From the NCBI RefSeq assembly GCF_003233845.1, contig NZ_QKRB01000042.1:62001-126000 (forward strand): DNA of 64,000 nt, in the 5' to 3' direction. How positions within the stretch are numbered: the stretch's first letter is position 1; every line of letters starts with the position of its first letter. Below the pieces are notes generated by a model. It did not search any database and was not told the origin of the DNA. It saw only the letters and a list, made by a program, of their open reading frames with translations. The translations under genes were made by a program, and so were the position numbers. This document shows, piece by piece, positions 7,431 to 16,299 of the stretch. This DNA is from Paenibacillus sambharensis (GTDB taxonomy: Bacteria; Bacillota; Bacilli; Paenibacillales; Paenibacillaceae).

Positions 7431-10400
7431 TTGAGCTTTCAATTGAATGAATCGATAATGAGACGTCTATGCGGCAGATTTGCCTATGAAGACGGCGAGC
7501 ATCTATATAAATCAGGACTGGTAAGTGTCATGCGTCCTGACCCCGGTTTGCGGAGTTATAAAGCTGAAGTAGGTGGAGGAGATGGCGGCGGCAGGGTATC
7601 GGTGCAGTTCCCCGCTGACGGAGAGATCGCAGCTGATTGCTCCTGTCCGGTGTTTCATCCTGAGGATCAGTACTGTATGCATATTGCTGCCGCATTGCAT
7701 GCTATTCATGCCCTTGAGCAGACGGAAGGCCTTCTGGCAGAAGAGGAAGCTGCCTTCAGCGATCAGGATTATACGTTCCTGATGGATCAGGTACTCGAGC
7801 TGTTCGATGAGGGTCCGCAGCGAATGACCGCCACCGGCTCTTATTATGACAACCGGACTGAACTGACCATTACCTTTATTTGCAGTGTAATCATGACACG
7901 GGACAACCGCCCGGTGCTTGGTATTGAGCTGATGGCTGGTATCGGCAAGCTGTACGCTGTGAAAGAGATTTGTGACTTCCTGGAACAGGTGGATAACCGG
8001 AGAGCGTACCGGCTGTCCAGAAGCCTGGTCTATGATGCCGAGCAGCACAGCTTCAAGCCTCACGATCACAAGGTGATTCAGCTGCTCACTGATATTGCTT
8101 ATATGCAGCAGCAGGAGAAATCGCTGAAAGGCGGCCGCTCTTCCGGCCGGCTTCTGCCCGTCCCGTCTGCTATGTGGAGCGAGCTTGTGCCGCTGCTGAC
8201 GGCTGCTTCCTCCGTTAAGCTGCTGCAGGAGGGGCATCTGTATGAGGGGGATATTATTACGGACGGCAGGCTGCCGCTGGTGTTTGAGTTAGACCAGTCG
8301 GACAGGCTGGAGGGCGGTTACCGGCTCCAGATCCGGGGATTGGAAGGCATCGTCCTGCTGGAAGCCTATGGTCTCGTTCAAGCTAAGGGCAGCCTAGTGC
8401 GGATGCCGGCCCGCCGGATCAAGCGCCTAAGCGAGCTGGTTCAGCTTCTGTCTGTATCCGCTTCAAGGCAGCTGCATATGACGGCCGGACAGGCGGGCGC
8501 TTTCCTAAACAAGGCGGTACCCGGCCTGGCCCAGATCGGTGAAGTGCAGGTAGCAGAGGCGGTGGCCAGCGTTCTTGTACAGGAGCCTCTTCAGGCATCC
8601 CTGTTCCTGGACCGGATCAAGGACCGGCTGCTCGCCGGCTTGGAGTACCGTTACGGAGATATTGTCTTCAATCCCTTGGACGAACCTGCAGGCAGGGAAG
8701 GATCTGCTCAGGAGAGGATTTTCATTCGGGAAGAGGACAAGGAGCAGAGGATCTCCGCTCTATTCGAGCAGAGTGCGTGGATGAGAACTGAAGGCGGATA
8801 TGTGCTGGCTGGCGAGGAGGAAGAGTATCATTTCTTGAGCCAGATACTGCCTGATCTGGAGAAGCAGGTGAAGGTGTATGCGACATCAGCGGTGAAGGCA
8901 AGAATCTTCAAGGACCAGGTCGGCCCCAAGGTTAACATCAGCTTCGACGAACGGACGGATTGGCTCGAGTTCAAATTCGATATCGATGGCATCCCGGAAG
9001 CTGAGATCCGCAAGATCATCCGAGCCCTGCAGGAAAAACGCCGCTATTACCGGCTGCCGGACGGAGCACTGCTGCCCATGGACAATGAGCAGTTCCAAGA
9101 GATCATCCGTCTTATGAACGAAACGGGTTTGCATAAGCTGAACTGGGAGGGAACAACGGCAAAGCTCCCGCTAACGAGCGGCCTGCAGCTTGACAGCTAT
9201 GACCGGCAGAGCCGCGGGGCGGTAAGCCTCAACCGGTCGCTCCGGCTTCTGCTTGAGCATATGCGCAACCCGGATCACCTGAATTTTCCGGTTCCGGAGG
9301 GGATGGAAGCTGTTCTGCGAGATTATCAGCGTTACGGCTACCAATGGCTCAAGACGTTGGCGCATTACCGTTTTGGCGGCATACTGGCGGATGAGATGGG
9401 CCTCGGTAAAACCGTGCAGAGCATCGCATTCCTGGCATCTGTGCTGCAGGAAATCCGCTCCTCGGGGCAGCCTGCGCTCATCGTATGTCCGGCATCTCTC
9501 ATCTATAACTGGCACCGTGAGCTGGGCAGATTCGCCCCGGCAGTCAAGGCGGTTATCGTGGATGGGTCTAAGGCGGAACGGAAAACAGCACTGCGCAATT
9601 TATCCTCCGCCGATGTGCTCATTACTTCCTATCCGCTGCTGCGAAGAGATGCTGATGTTTTTGCGCAGATACTGTTTCACACCTTAATTGTGGATGAAGC
9701 GCAGGCCTTCAAGAACTATACGACTCAGACCGCACAGGCGGTTAAGGCGGTACAAGCCCGTCACCGGTTTGCCCTTACCGGCACACCGGTTGAGAACCGG
9801 CTGGAAGAGCTCTGGTCCATATACAACGTGGTTTTTCCCGGACTGTTGCCTGCCAGGAAGGCGTTCATGGAGCTGACCGGGGAGGCGGTTGCCAAGCGGA
9901 TTCGTCCGTTCCTGCTCCGCAGGCTGAAATCGGATGTGCTGCAGGAACTCCCCGGCAAGATTGAATCCGTGCAGCTGTCCGAGCTGCTGCCTGAGCAGAA
10001 GAAGCTCTACGCGGCATATCTGGCGGAGCTCCGTCAGGAGACGCTTAAGCATCTGAACGCAGGCGGCTTTCAGAAGCAGCGCATCCGCATATTGGCCGGG
10101 CTTACACGCCTTCGCCAGCTCTGCTGCCATCCTGCCTTGTTCGTGGAAGGCTACAGCGGCAAATCAGCCAAATTCGACCAGCTGCTCGACATGGTCAGAG
10201 AGTTCAGAAGCGCCGGGAGAAGAGTGCTTGTCTTCTCGCAGTTTACCGAGATGCTTGGCTTGATTGCACGGGAATTCGGACAACAGGGTGTGCCTTACTT
10301 TTATCTGGATGGCGGGACTGGAGCAAGAGAAAGAGTCGAGCTTTGCGCCCGGTTTAACAGCGGGGAGAAGGATGTGTTCCTGCTGTCGCTTAAGGCAGGA

Positions 10401-10676
10401 GGTACAGGGCTGAATTTGACTGGCGCAGATACAATTATTCTGTATGATCTCTGGTGGAACCCGGCGGTTGAGCAGCAGGCGGCGGACCGTGCCCACCGCA
10501 TCGGCCAGACCCGGGTGGTTCAGGTTATTCGCATGATTGCCGAGGGCACGATCGAAGAGAACATGGCCCGCCTGCAGCAAAGGAAGATGAATCTGGTCGA
10601 TGAAGTCTTACGTCCGAATGAGTCAGGCGCAAGTGTTCTGACAGAGGACGACATTCGTGAATTGCTGATGCTGTAG
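7431..10676 (+). CDS. SWIM zinc finger / SNF2-family helicase
   Basis: A 1081-residue DNA-dependent ATPase. A SWIM zinc-binding motif is near residue 70 (CSCPVFHPEDQYCMH, C-x-C...C-x-H). The SNF2 ATPase fills the C-terminal half: motif I ADEMGLGKTVQS near residue 655, motif II VDEAQ near 755, motif III ALTGTPVENRLEELW, and a helicase C-terminal lobe with GGTGLNLTGADTII and AHRIGQTR near 1000-1030. Proteins of this build are common in Bacillus-group bacteria, are related to RapA/Rad54 remodellers and are thought to act on transcription or repair complexes; the exact role is unknown. The start is TTG, with AAGGAG upstream. The short gap suggests co-transcription with the MocR-type gene. Confidence 0.85.
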   Translation: MSFQLNESIMRRLCGRFAYEDGEHLYKSGLVSVMRPDPGLRSYKAEVGGGDGGGRVSVQFPADGEIAADCSCPVFHPEDQYCMHIAAALHAIHALEQTEGLLAEEEAAFSDQDYTFLMDQVLELFDEGPQRMTATGSYYDNRTELTITFICSVIMTRDNRPVLGIELMAGIGKLYAVKEICDFLEQVDNRRAYRLSRSLVYDAEQHSFKPHDHKVIQLLTDIAYMQQQEKSLKGGRSSGRLLPVPSAMWSELVPLLTAASSVKLLQEGHLYEGDIITDGRLPLVFELDQSDRLEGGYRLQIRGLEGIVLLEAYGLVQAKGSLVRMPARRIKRLSELVQLLSVSASRQLHMTAGQAGAFLNKAVPGLAQIGEVQVAEAVASVLVQEPLQASLFLDRIKDRLLAGLEYRYGDIVFNPLDEPAGREGSAQERIFIREEDKEQRISALFEQSAWMRTEGGYVLAGEEEEYHFLSQILPDLEKQVKVYATSAVKARIFKDQVGPKVNISFDERTDWLEFKFDIDGIPEAEIRKIIRALQEKRRYYRLPDGALLPMDNEQFQEIIRLMNETGLHKLNWEGTTAKLPLTSGLQLDSYDRQSRGAVSLNRSLRLLLEHMRNPDHLNFPVPEGMEAVLRDYQRYGYQWLKTLAHYRFGGILADEMGLGKTVQSIAFLASVLQEIRSSGQPALIVCPASLIYNWHRELGRFAPAVKAVIVDGSKAERKTALRNLSSADVLITSYPLLRRDADVFAQILFHTLIVDEAQAFKNYTTQTAQAVKAVQARHRFALTGTPVENRLEELWSIYNVVFPGLLPARKAFMELTGEAVAKRIRPFLLRRLKSDVLQELPGKIESVQLSELLPEQKKLYAAYLAELRQETLKHLNAGGFQKQRIRILAGLTRLRQLCCHPALFVEGYSGKSAKFDQLLDMVREFRSAGRRVLVFSQFTEMLGLIAREFGQQGVPYFYLDGGTGARERVELCARFNSGEKDVFLLSLKAGGTGLNLTGADTIILYDLWWNPAVEQQAADRAHRIGQTRVVQVIRMIAEGTIEENMARLQQRKMNLVDEVLRPNESGASVLTEDDIRELLML

Positions 10677-10692
10677 CTGAAGAAGATGAAGA

Positions 10693-10744
10693 AGAAGGGG
10701 ATGTACCTTCAGTCATAGTTATGACTTTAAGGACACCCCCTTCT
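10693..10744. terminator. Long inverted repeat between convergent genes
   Basis: The outer arms AGAAGGGG and CCCCTTCT, the middle arms CCTT and AAGG, and the inner palindrome AGTCATA/TATGACT together form an almost continuous stem of about 24 bp. It lies between the convergent helicase and oxidoreductase genes. There is no clear T-run, so termination is inferred from position. Confidence 0.5.
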
Positions 10745-10797
10745 GCTGCTATGGGACCTGGGGTGCGGTCTTTCCTCATCAGTCTTCCTGTGAGTTA

Positions 10798-11832
10798 TCA
10801 GAAATTCTCCAGGACGATTTTGCCGATTGTACGGCCTTCCTCGATGGCGGCATGAGCCTTCTTAAGGTTGGCGGCATTAATAGGCTCAAGCTTTTCCGTT
10901 AAAGTCGTGCGGATAACGCCCCGGTCAATGAGGCGGGCTAGCCCTTCCAGGAGCCTGTGCTGCTCGATCATGTCATCGGTTTCGTACATGGCCCGGGTAA
11001 ACATAAACTCCCAGCAGAAGGTCACGCTCTTGTTCTTCAGCAGCGTCAGGTTGAGCAGCTGATCGGTTTCCACAATGGAACAGATCTTGCCCTGTGGCGC
11101 AATTGCCTCTGCCATGCCGGACCAGTGCTGTTCCGTGCTGTTCAGGCAGAATATGTAGTTGACGTTCTGCAGACCAAGCTTGTTCAGCTGCGGGACAAAG
11201 TCTTCATGATGGCTGATAATATGGTCGGCGCCCATTTCCTTAGCCCATGCGGCGGATTCGGATCGGGAGGCTGTGCCAATAACCGTAAGTCCTGCGTATT
11301 TGGCCAGTTGAATAGCGATGGAGCCGACGCCTCCTGCTGCGCCGATGATGAGGATCGATTTTCCTGTATTAGCGGGTGCAGCAGCTTGAATACCCATCCG
11401 TTCAAACAGTGCCTCCCAGGCTGTGATTGCGGTCAAGGGAAGAGCAGCCGCTTCAGCAAAGGACAGTGTCTGCGGCTTGCTTCCGACGATGCGCTCGTCT
11501 ACAAGCTGGAATTGGCTGTTGCTTCCGGGCCTTGTAATGCTTCCGGCGTAGTAAACCTGGTCACCAGGCTTGAAGAAGGTGCAATCAGGACCCGCTTGCT
11601 CCACGATGCCTGCTGCATCCCAGCCGAGTATTCTCGGATTTGCTTCGGTTCGCTCCTTGGGGGATCTGACCTTGACATCTACAGGGTTGACCGACACAGC
11701 CTGAACACTGACAAGCAGGTCTCTGCCTCCAGGGACGGGCTTTTGCAGCTCCACATCAAGCAGGCTTTCCGGCTGTTCAATGGGAAGGTATTTACGAAGG
11801 CCCACAGCCTTCATGGTTTTGTTCTCAGACAT
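10798..11832 (-). CDS. Zinc-type alcohol dehydrogenase / quinone oxidoreductase family protein
   Basis: A 344-residue medium-chain dehydrogenase/reductase. GroES-like N-terminal domain: VSVNPVDVKVR, then GWDAAGIVEQAG. Rossmann domain: LIIGAAGGVGSIAIQLAKYAG, the AxxGGVG NADPH-binding loop near residue 155. Catalytic zinc ligands are not evident, which fits the quinone oxidoreductase-like branch that reduces quinones or enals with NADPH. The ATG at 11832 is chosen for AGAGGAGACG upstream. It is divergent from an HxlR regulator, a classic arrangement for quinone/electrophile-inducible reductases (as in YodB/CatR systems of B. subtilis). Confidence 0.8.
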   Translation of the reverse strand: MSENKTMKAVGLRKYLPIEQPESLLDVELQKPVPGGRDLLVSVQAVSVNPVDVKVRSPKERTEANPRILGWDAAGIVEQAGPDCTFFKPGDQVYYAGSITRPGSNSQFQLVDERIVGSKPQTLSFAEAAALPLTAITAWEALFERMGIQAAAPANTGKSILIIGAAGGVGSIAIQLAKYAGLTVIGTASRSESAAWAKEMGADHIISHHEDFVPQLNKLGLQNVNYIFCLNSTEQHWSGMAEAIAPQGKICSIVETDQLLNLTLLKNKSVTFCWEFMFTRAMYETDDMIEQHRLLEGLARLIDRGVIRTTLTEKLEPINAANLKKAHAAIEEGRTIGKIVLENF

Positions 11833-11906
11833 AACATTCGTCTCCTCTGCTGTTAGATTGGATACCGTTGTTATTTTACCCAATAGACTTTAATATAGTA
11901 AGTACG

Positions 11907-11918
11907 CACATTAATGTG
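11907..11918. promoter_or_regulatory. Candidate HxlR operator
   Basis: A perfect 12-bp palindrome, CACATTAATGTG, sits in the 121-bp divergent region between the oxidoreductase and the HxlR regulator. Position suggests a binding site for the regulator; no footprint knowledge supports the exact sequence. Confidence 0.4.
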
Positions 11919-11953
11919 ATGTAGTATCAATATGTATACCAAGGGTGAGGACG

Positions 11954-12340
11954 ATGCGGGACAGGAAGAGCGGTTATGGACAGTGCTTCAATGAAGAAGG
12001 GTGCCCGGTTGAATATACGCTGGATGTAATCGGCGGCAAGTGGAAGGGAGTTCTGCTGTATCATTTGATCGGAGGGACAAAGCGGTTTAACGAATTCCGC
12101 AAAATATGTCCGACCATCACGCAGCGCATGCTGACCCTGCAGCTGAGAGAGCTGGAGCAGGATGGCATTGTCCACAGGGAGGTATACCACCAGGTTCCGC
12201 CGAAGGTAGAATATTCACTTACACCATTCGGAAGGACACTGGAGCCGATTATTTTGCAGATGAAGGAGTGGGGGGAAACCTACCGGATCCAGGCGGCGGC
12301 CGAAGGCGCCAGGAAGGAACCGGGCAGGGATCTCTCATAG
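11954..12340 (+). CDS. HxlR-family transcriptional regulator
   Basis: A 128-residue winged-helix repressor. It shows the family signature [22 protein letters not shown], then [34 protein letters not shown] and [15 protein letters not shown]. The Cys in GCPVEY occupies the position of the redox-sensing cysteine of YodB/HypR-type members, so an electrophile- or quinone-responsive switch is plausible. The ATG at 11954 has GGGTGAGG upstream; a GTG at 11945 is also in frame. It probably controls the divergent NADPH oxidoreductase and itself. Confidence 0.85.
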   Translation: MRDRKSGYGQCFNEEGCPVEYTLDVIGGKWKGVLLYHLIGGTKRFNEFRKICPTITQRMLTLQLRELEQDGIVHREVYHQVPPKVEYSLTPFGRTLEPIILQMKEWGETYRIQAAAEGARKEPGRDLS

Positions 12341-12390
12341 ACGCTGCCGTTAATGACAGAGAATAGACTTGTTCAACATTCATAGTCAAA

Positions 12391-12434
12391 CAGAAGGCTG
12401 CCGGAGCCCGATAAGGCGGCCTTCTGTTTTTTTG
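12391..12434 (+). terminator. Intrinsic terminator of the HxlR gene
   Basis: CAGAAGGCTGCC pairs with GGCGGCCTTCTG and is followed by seven Ts. It serves the plus strand, just before the convergent coat protein gene. Confidence 0.85.
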
Positions 12435-12450
12435 CAGAATACGGGTTGTC

Positions 12451-13029
12451 TTAACTGTACAATTGAGCCGGGTTATGCTGCGGCACGGGCTGATAAATCT
12501 GCTGCATGGCCGTGATCGCGCTGTCCTGCGCATACTGGACGGGATACATGCCCCGGCGGGCCATATAGCTCCACACCTCATAAGCCTGATGGGAACACAT
12601 CCGGAATGCATCCTCCAGAAAAGCGCGGAGCTGCGGCGTCGAGCATTCCATGGTAGACCAGGCATATTCACGGCCAGCCCGCTTCAAATTCAGCAGGTAG
12701 GAGGTGGCAATCGAACGGTCATCAAGCTGCTGGAGCTTTACCTGCGGCTGAACGCCGGCGTACTGCGTGCTTGGGATGGCACTGGCTGGCTGCATGTTTA
12801 AGCTGGGAACGTTCAGCTGGTCGCGGGACATCATCTGATTCGCGAATTCGACCTTCATGTTGTAATCCTGCACGTGAGCGGAATAGTGGCGGATCAGCAT
12901 ATTGCGCAGCTCCTGATCCTGTGACTGATCGATGAACAAGGCCATCGACTGGATGGAGTTCGTGCAGCTGAGCAGCAGCTCGTTCAGTTCGTGTGCTTCA
13001 TGGGAGCCAAGCCGGTTCGTAGTAAGCAT
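12451..13029 (-). CDS. Spore coat protein, CotF-like
   Basis: A 192-residue protein related to the CotF/YhcQ-type coat family: the N-terminal half LGSHEAHELNELLLSCTNSIQSM and an all-helical region with HYSAHVQDYN. The C-terminal half (about 95-175) repeats a similar helical pattern (DRSIATSYLLNLKRAGREYAW, then MECSTPQLRAFLEDAFRMC), and a Gln/Pro/Tyr-rich tail ends it. Such proteins are ferritin-like-fold coat components made in the mother cell late in sporulation. GAGGG lies about 10 nt before the ATG. It is divergent from the sigma factor gene. No clear sigmaE/K promoter could be fixed. Confidence 0.7.
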   Translation of the reverse strand: MLTTNRLGSHEAHELNELLLSCTNSIQSMALFIDQSQDQELRNMLIRHYSAHVQDYNMKVEFANQMMSRDQLNVPSLNMQPASAIPSTQYAGVQPQVKLQQLDDRSIATSYLLNLKRAGREYAWSTMECSTPQLRAFLEDAFRMCSHQAYEVWSYMARRGMYPVQYAQDSAITAMQQIYQPVPQHNPAQLYS

Positions 13030-13230
13030 AAGTGTATTTGCCCTCGCTTTGTCCTGATTGATTAAGCAGACGCTCTGCCCTAGATAATATGGTGAAAATG
13101 TATTGTATTTATGTGCAGCGGCTGGAAAATTTGGACATTTGGCAGGAATTAATCTCCCTTAGGCGAATATACATTCGTATATTGCGGATTATCCCCGATT
13201 ACACATCCCTTCGAGATGGAGATACATCAC
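13030..13230. promoter_or_regulatory. Divergent promoter region with a palindrome
   Basis: The AT-rich region between the coat and sigma genes contains an inverted repeat AATATAC-ATTC-GTATATT at 13166-13183, flanked by matching CG and CG pairs. It may be an operator for the sigma gene. No standard promoter boxes could be placed with confidence. Confidence 0.35.
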
Positions 13231-14010
13231 ATGAACCTATCTGATGCCTATGAAGCATCCAGTCAAGATGTAATGGAATGGCTGGCCAATATCAGGCCTG
13301 ATTTACAGCGGTACTGCCTGTCGCTGACCCGATCGGAATGGGAAGCGGAGGATCTTGCGCAGGATACGCTGCTGAAGGTGCTGGCCCATCAACAGCGAAA
13401 ATCCGCTTCCAGCAGTTCTGACGAGATGAAATTGTGCAGGACATATGTGTTCAGGGCAGCCCATAACTTATGGATCGACAGCCGTCGTAAGGCTGGCCGC
13501 AGGCAGCTTGAAGCCCTCGAGGAAGGGATGGATGGAGCGGCTGTGCAGATGGATGATTACCCGCATATCTCGGGAGAGCTTCTGCAGCTGCTGATGAAGG
13601 TTCTTATGCCGAAGCCGTTCGTTATTCTGCTGCTCTGTGATGTCTATCAGTTTACGGCCAAGGAAGCCGGAGCTTGTATGGATATGTCTGAGGTTGCCGT
13701 GCAGGTAGCGTTGTCCCGGGCTCGCGGCAAGCTGCGGAGGTTCACGGGGGAATCCCCCGGTTATCCGCTAATAACAGAGTCACCAGCAGCCCGGGCAGTC
13801 AGACCAGGCAGCGACCCGCCGGAGCAGCTGCAGCAGCTTCTGCACGCTGTCAAGCTTGCATTTGGTAAGCAGGATCCCCAGCTTATTCACTACGCCTACA
13901 TGCGGTTATTCGAAAGCGGCACATCCATTGATTCCATTCGTCTGCTAGACGGCAGGCTTGTTTTCACGATTATAGATCCCAGCGGCAATCAGCTGATGGT
14001 GACAAGCTAA
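13231..14010 (+). CDS. RNA polymerase sigma-70-like factor with C-terminal extension
   Basis: A 259-residue sigma factor of ECF-like build. Region 2 is near residues 18-80 (YCLSLTRSEWEAEDLAQDTLLKVL, then TYVFRAAHNLWIDSRRKAGR) and region 4 near 110-170 (FVILLLCDVYQFTAKEAGACMDMSEVAVQVALSRARGKLRR). About 80 further residues follow (to LVFTIIDPSGNQLMVTS), ending in a short beta-rich piece that could modulate activity, as C-terminal domains do in ECF41-like factors; the NPDKV motif of that group is not present. No anti-sigma gene is adjacent. ATG 13231 is preferred because TGGAG lies about 10 nt upstream; 13216 is an alternative. Confidence 0.75.
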   Translation: MNLSDAYEASSQDVMEWLANIRPDLQRYCLSLTRSEWEAEDLAQDTLLKVLAHQQRKSASSSSDEMKLCRTYVFRAAHNLWIDSRRKAGRRQLEALEEGMDGAAVQMDDYPHISGELLQLLMKVLMPKPFVILLLCDVYQFTAKEAGACMDMSEVAVQVALSRARGKLRRFTGESPGYPLITESPAARAVRPGSDPPEQLQQLLHAVKLAFGKQDPQLIHYAYMRLFESGTSIDSIRLLDGRLVFTIIDPSGNQLMVTS

Positions 14011-14092
14011 AAGTTTTTTGCGCATTTGTATGGTTTTGTCACCGGATTTCGTTTACATAGTAGTGTTCTGATTCTTAAAGGGAGGCAAAAGT

Positions 14093-14896
14093 GTGATTGA
14101 ACGAGTAGACAAGGTATTCATACCGGTACCGAACGCGGCAGCAGCTGCAGAGTGGTATGCCCGGGAGTTCGAGTTTACGATTGCCAGAATAAGCGGCAGA
14201 AGCGTGGATTTGAGTCTGGCCGGAGGAGACGCCTGCTTGACATTGACCGAGCCCGAGCCTGGGAGTGCCTGGTCCCCGCTTCTTCATCTGGATGCGGAGG
14301 GCAGTTTGCCGTGCTTCAATCTGTACACGCATTGGGAGGATCTTCATGCCAGATGGCTGCATGGAAGGGGAATTCCCACGACAGAAGCTATGGAGACACC
14401 TGTCATGAAGGTTAGCGAGCTGGTTGATCCATATGGCAACGTTATCGGAATCTGTCATGAGAAGCCGGAATCGTTCTTTTACAAGCCATACAACAAGCCT
14501 GTACCGCCCATGTTTCATCATGTGCTGGCCGTTTTCATTCCCGTCCACCAGCTCGATTCCTCGATTAAGTGGTACACCGAAGTACTCGGCTTCAGGCTGC
14601 ATAACCACTGGGGGGAAGGTGCTGACCTGATGGTGGGATCAGGAGAAACGGTTGTCACGTTGATCCAGATGAGCCGGGAGGCACATGAGCGGGCACAGGC
14701 TTCCCTGAAAGGCAGACCTTATTTTTCCCTGCAGACACCGGGCATCCATGAGACTTACCGGGCTCTCAGCGGGCAAGGGGTCCGGACAGTGGTTAAGGAT
14801 AAACAGGTCGGAGGGGACATAAGGAGCTTCCACCTGTACACGCCCGAAGGACTTCGTATGCAAATATCCGAGAAGGAGTTGGTTAAAGTTGGCTAA
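14093..14896 (+). CDS. Two-domain VOC (glyoxalase/bleomycin resistance-like) protein
   Basis: A 267-residue protein with two vicinal-oxygen-chelate domains. The first (about 1-120) begins VDKVFIPVPNAAAAAEWYAREFEF and ends ELVDPYGNVIGIC; the second (about 135-262) begins FHHVLAVFIPVHQLDSSIKWYTEVLGFRLH and ends FHLYTPEGLRMQIS. The substrate is unknown; family members include glyoxalases, dioxygenases and drug-binding proteins. The start is GTG, with GGGAGG upstream. Its end overlaps the next VOC gene by 8 bp, so the two are co-translated and probably arose by duplication. Confidence 0.75.
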   Translation: MIERVDKVFIPVPNAAAAAEWYAREFEFTIARISGRSVDLSLAGGDACLTLTEPEPGSAWSPLLHLDAEGSLPCFNLYTHWEDLHARWLHGRGIPTTEAMETPVMKVSELVDPYGNVIGICHEKPESFFYKPYNKPVPPMFHHVLAVFIPVHQLDSSIKWYTEVLGFRLHNHWGEGADLMVGSGETVVTLIQMSREAHERAQASLKGRPYFSLQTPGIHETYRALSGQGVRTVVKDKQVGGDIRSFHLYTPEGLRMQISEKELVKVG

Positions 14897-15695
14897 AAGT
14901 ATGGACACGAATGGAAAGCTGACAGCTGTTCCGCTGGAAAACAGAGTAGGCGGCGTGTTTATTCATGTAACCGATTTAACAAGAGCTGCAGAATGGTACA
15001 GCCGGTTGTTCGGCCTCCCGGTCAGGCAGGAGCGCTTGAATAGCGGACCTGTGTATTGGTTTGATTTTCCGGAAACTGACCTCGTACTGGACTCCAATGC
15101 GGAAAACCGCAAGAATCCATCCTGGCATGAAGGAATGAAGCCCCGTTTCATGCTTCCGGCAGCTGATATTGACGAGGCTTACGAATACATAAAGTTTCAT
15201 GCGAATGCGGAGCTGCTGACGGCCCCTGAACGGCACGGGCCAATGGCTTTCTTCACCTTCAGAGACCTTGAGGGTAATAATCTGATGGCCTGCTGGTCTG
15301 AGGAGCCGATCGCAAATCATGATCAAGAGGCAGCTTCACCCATTCTGCCGAGGATCGGCGGTGTGTTTGTTGACGTAAAGGATATGAAGGCGGCCGCCCG
15401 CTGGTATTCGTCGCTGCTTGGGCAACCGCTGAATGAAGCTGGCGCTGAGCACCCTGTATACCCGGTTCCAGTCACCGGAGGAGCGGCGCTGCTGCTTGAC
15501 CAGAACCGCCACCTGAACGGCGAGACCTTTACAGAGATAATGTATTTGGAGACGCATGATTTCGAGGCTGCGCTTGAGCATTTGAAGTCCATAGGCGTAG
15601 AGCTCGCGGGTGAGCCGGCGTATTTCGAGAACCTTTCGGAGGTTCCGGTTCTGGACCCGGACGGCAACCGTATTGTAATTGCGCAGATGAAGTGA
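14889..15695 (+). CDS. Two-domain VOC family protein
   Basis: A 268-residue companion of the previous protein with two VOC domains: domain 1 begins VGGVFIHVTDLTRAAEWYSRLFGLPV and ends FRDLEGNNLMACW; domain 2 begins IGGVFVDVKDMKAAARWYSSLLGQPL and ends VPVLDPDGNRIVIA. The terminal Glu ligand of classical metal-binding VOC enzymes is not evident in the LDPDGNRIVIA element, so it may be a binding protein rather than an enzyme. The TTG at 14889, with AAGGAG about 9 nt before it, overlaps the upstream gene; an ATG at 14901 is the alternative. Confidence 0.7.
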   Translation: MAKSMDTNGKLTAVPLENRVGGVFIHVTDLTRAAEWYSRLFGLPVRQERLNSGPVYWFDFPETDLVLDSNAENRKNPSWHEGMKPRFMLPAADIDEAYEYIKFHANAELLTAPERHGPMAFFTFRDLEGNNLMACWSEEPIANHDQEAASPILPRIGGVFVDVKDMKAAARWYSSLLGQPLNEAGAEHPVYPVPVTGGAALLLDQNRHLNGETFTEIMYLETHDFEAALEHLKSIGVELAGEPAYFENLSEVPVLDPDGNRIVIAQMK

Positions 15696-15732
15696 GCGGT
15701 CGGATGGATGAGATTTTAAGGAGGGGGAAACA

Positions 15733-16299
15733 ATGGAGCGAACAGCAAATACAGCAGGCGGCCGTATAATTGGTGCGGATGTGGTACAAGGAAGAAGACG
15801 GCAGGTGGCAGGTCTTGAGTACGCAGTCTGCCAGCAGCAGACAAAGCCTCAAGAAGTTATACCAATCTTCTGGCAGGAGCTTATGGAGCGGATTAATGAA
15901 ATTCCGGGACGTATTGAGAAGTCAAGCACTATTGGGCTCTATCTGTATGAGCCGCCCTTCGGTCCAGGACAGGATTTTCACTATCTGGCGGGAGTGGAAG
16001 TGCGGGGAGATGAAGCGGTCACGCTTCCTGATGGTATGGTTACAAGAACGATAGAGGAATACGACTGTGTTGTGGTTACTTACCGCGGCAAGGCTGAGGA
16101 TTTCGGAATCGTCTGGGATTGGTTTCACGGCGAATGGTATCCGCAGCAGTCCGAGTATGATGCTGTAGACCACTTCGAATTCGAGCGTCATGACGAGCGT
16201 TATCTTGGGAGCGATCATGAGGGATCCGTCTTCGAAATGTACTTCCCGGTTAAGCGGAGAGCTGCTGGCTCCGGCAGCGGGCTACCTACGTTCCAGTAA
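15733..16299 (+). CDS. GyrI-like / effector-binding domain protein
   Basis: A 188-residue stand-alone GyrI-like small-molecule-binding domain of the type fused to AraC and MerR regulators. It shows the duplicated SHS2-like pattern IPIFWQELMERINEIP, then DFHYLAGVEVRGDE, YDCVVVTYRGKAEDF, WDWFHGEWYPQQ and VFEMYFPVKRR. No DNA-binding domain is present, so it may bind or hydrolyse a ligand directly. GGAGGGGGAAAC precedes the ATG. It follows the VOC pair by 37 bp and is probably in the same operon. Its 3' end overlaps the convergent modB by 18 bp. Confidence 0.7.
   Translation: MERTANTAGGRIIGADVVQGRRRQVAGLEYAVCQQQTKPQEVIPIFWQELMERINEIPGRIEKSSTIGLYLYEPPFGPGQDFHYLAGVEVRGDEAVTLPDGMVTRTIEEYDCVVVTYRGKAEDFGIVWDWFHGEWYPQQSEYDAVDHFEFERHDERYLGSDHEGSVFEMYFPVKRRAAGSGSGLPTFQ

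Noticed and set aside
10957-11856. Plus-strand open frame opposite the oxidoreductase gene
   Set aside because: It is a shadow of the conserved minus-strand MDR gene with Cys-rich, domain-free sequence.
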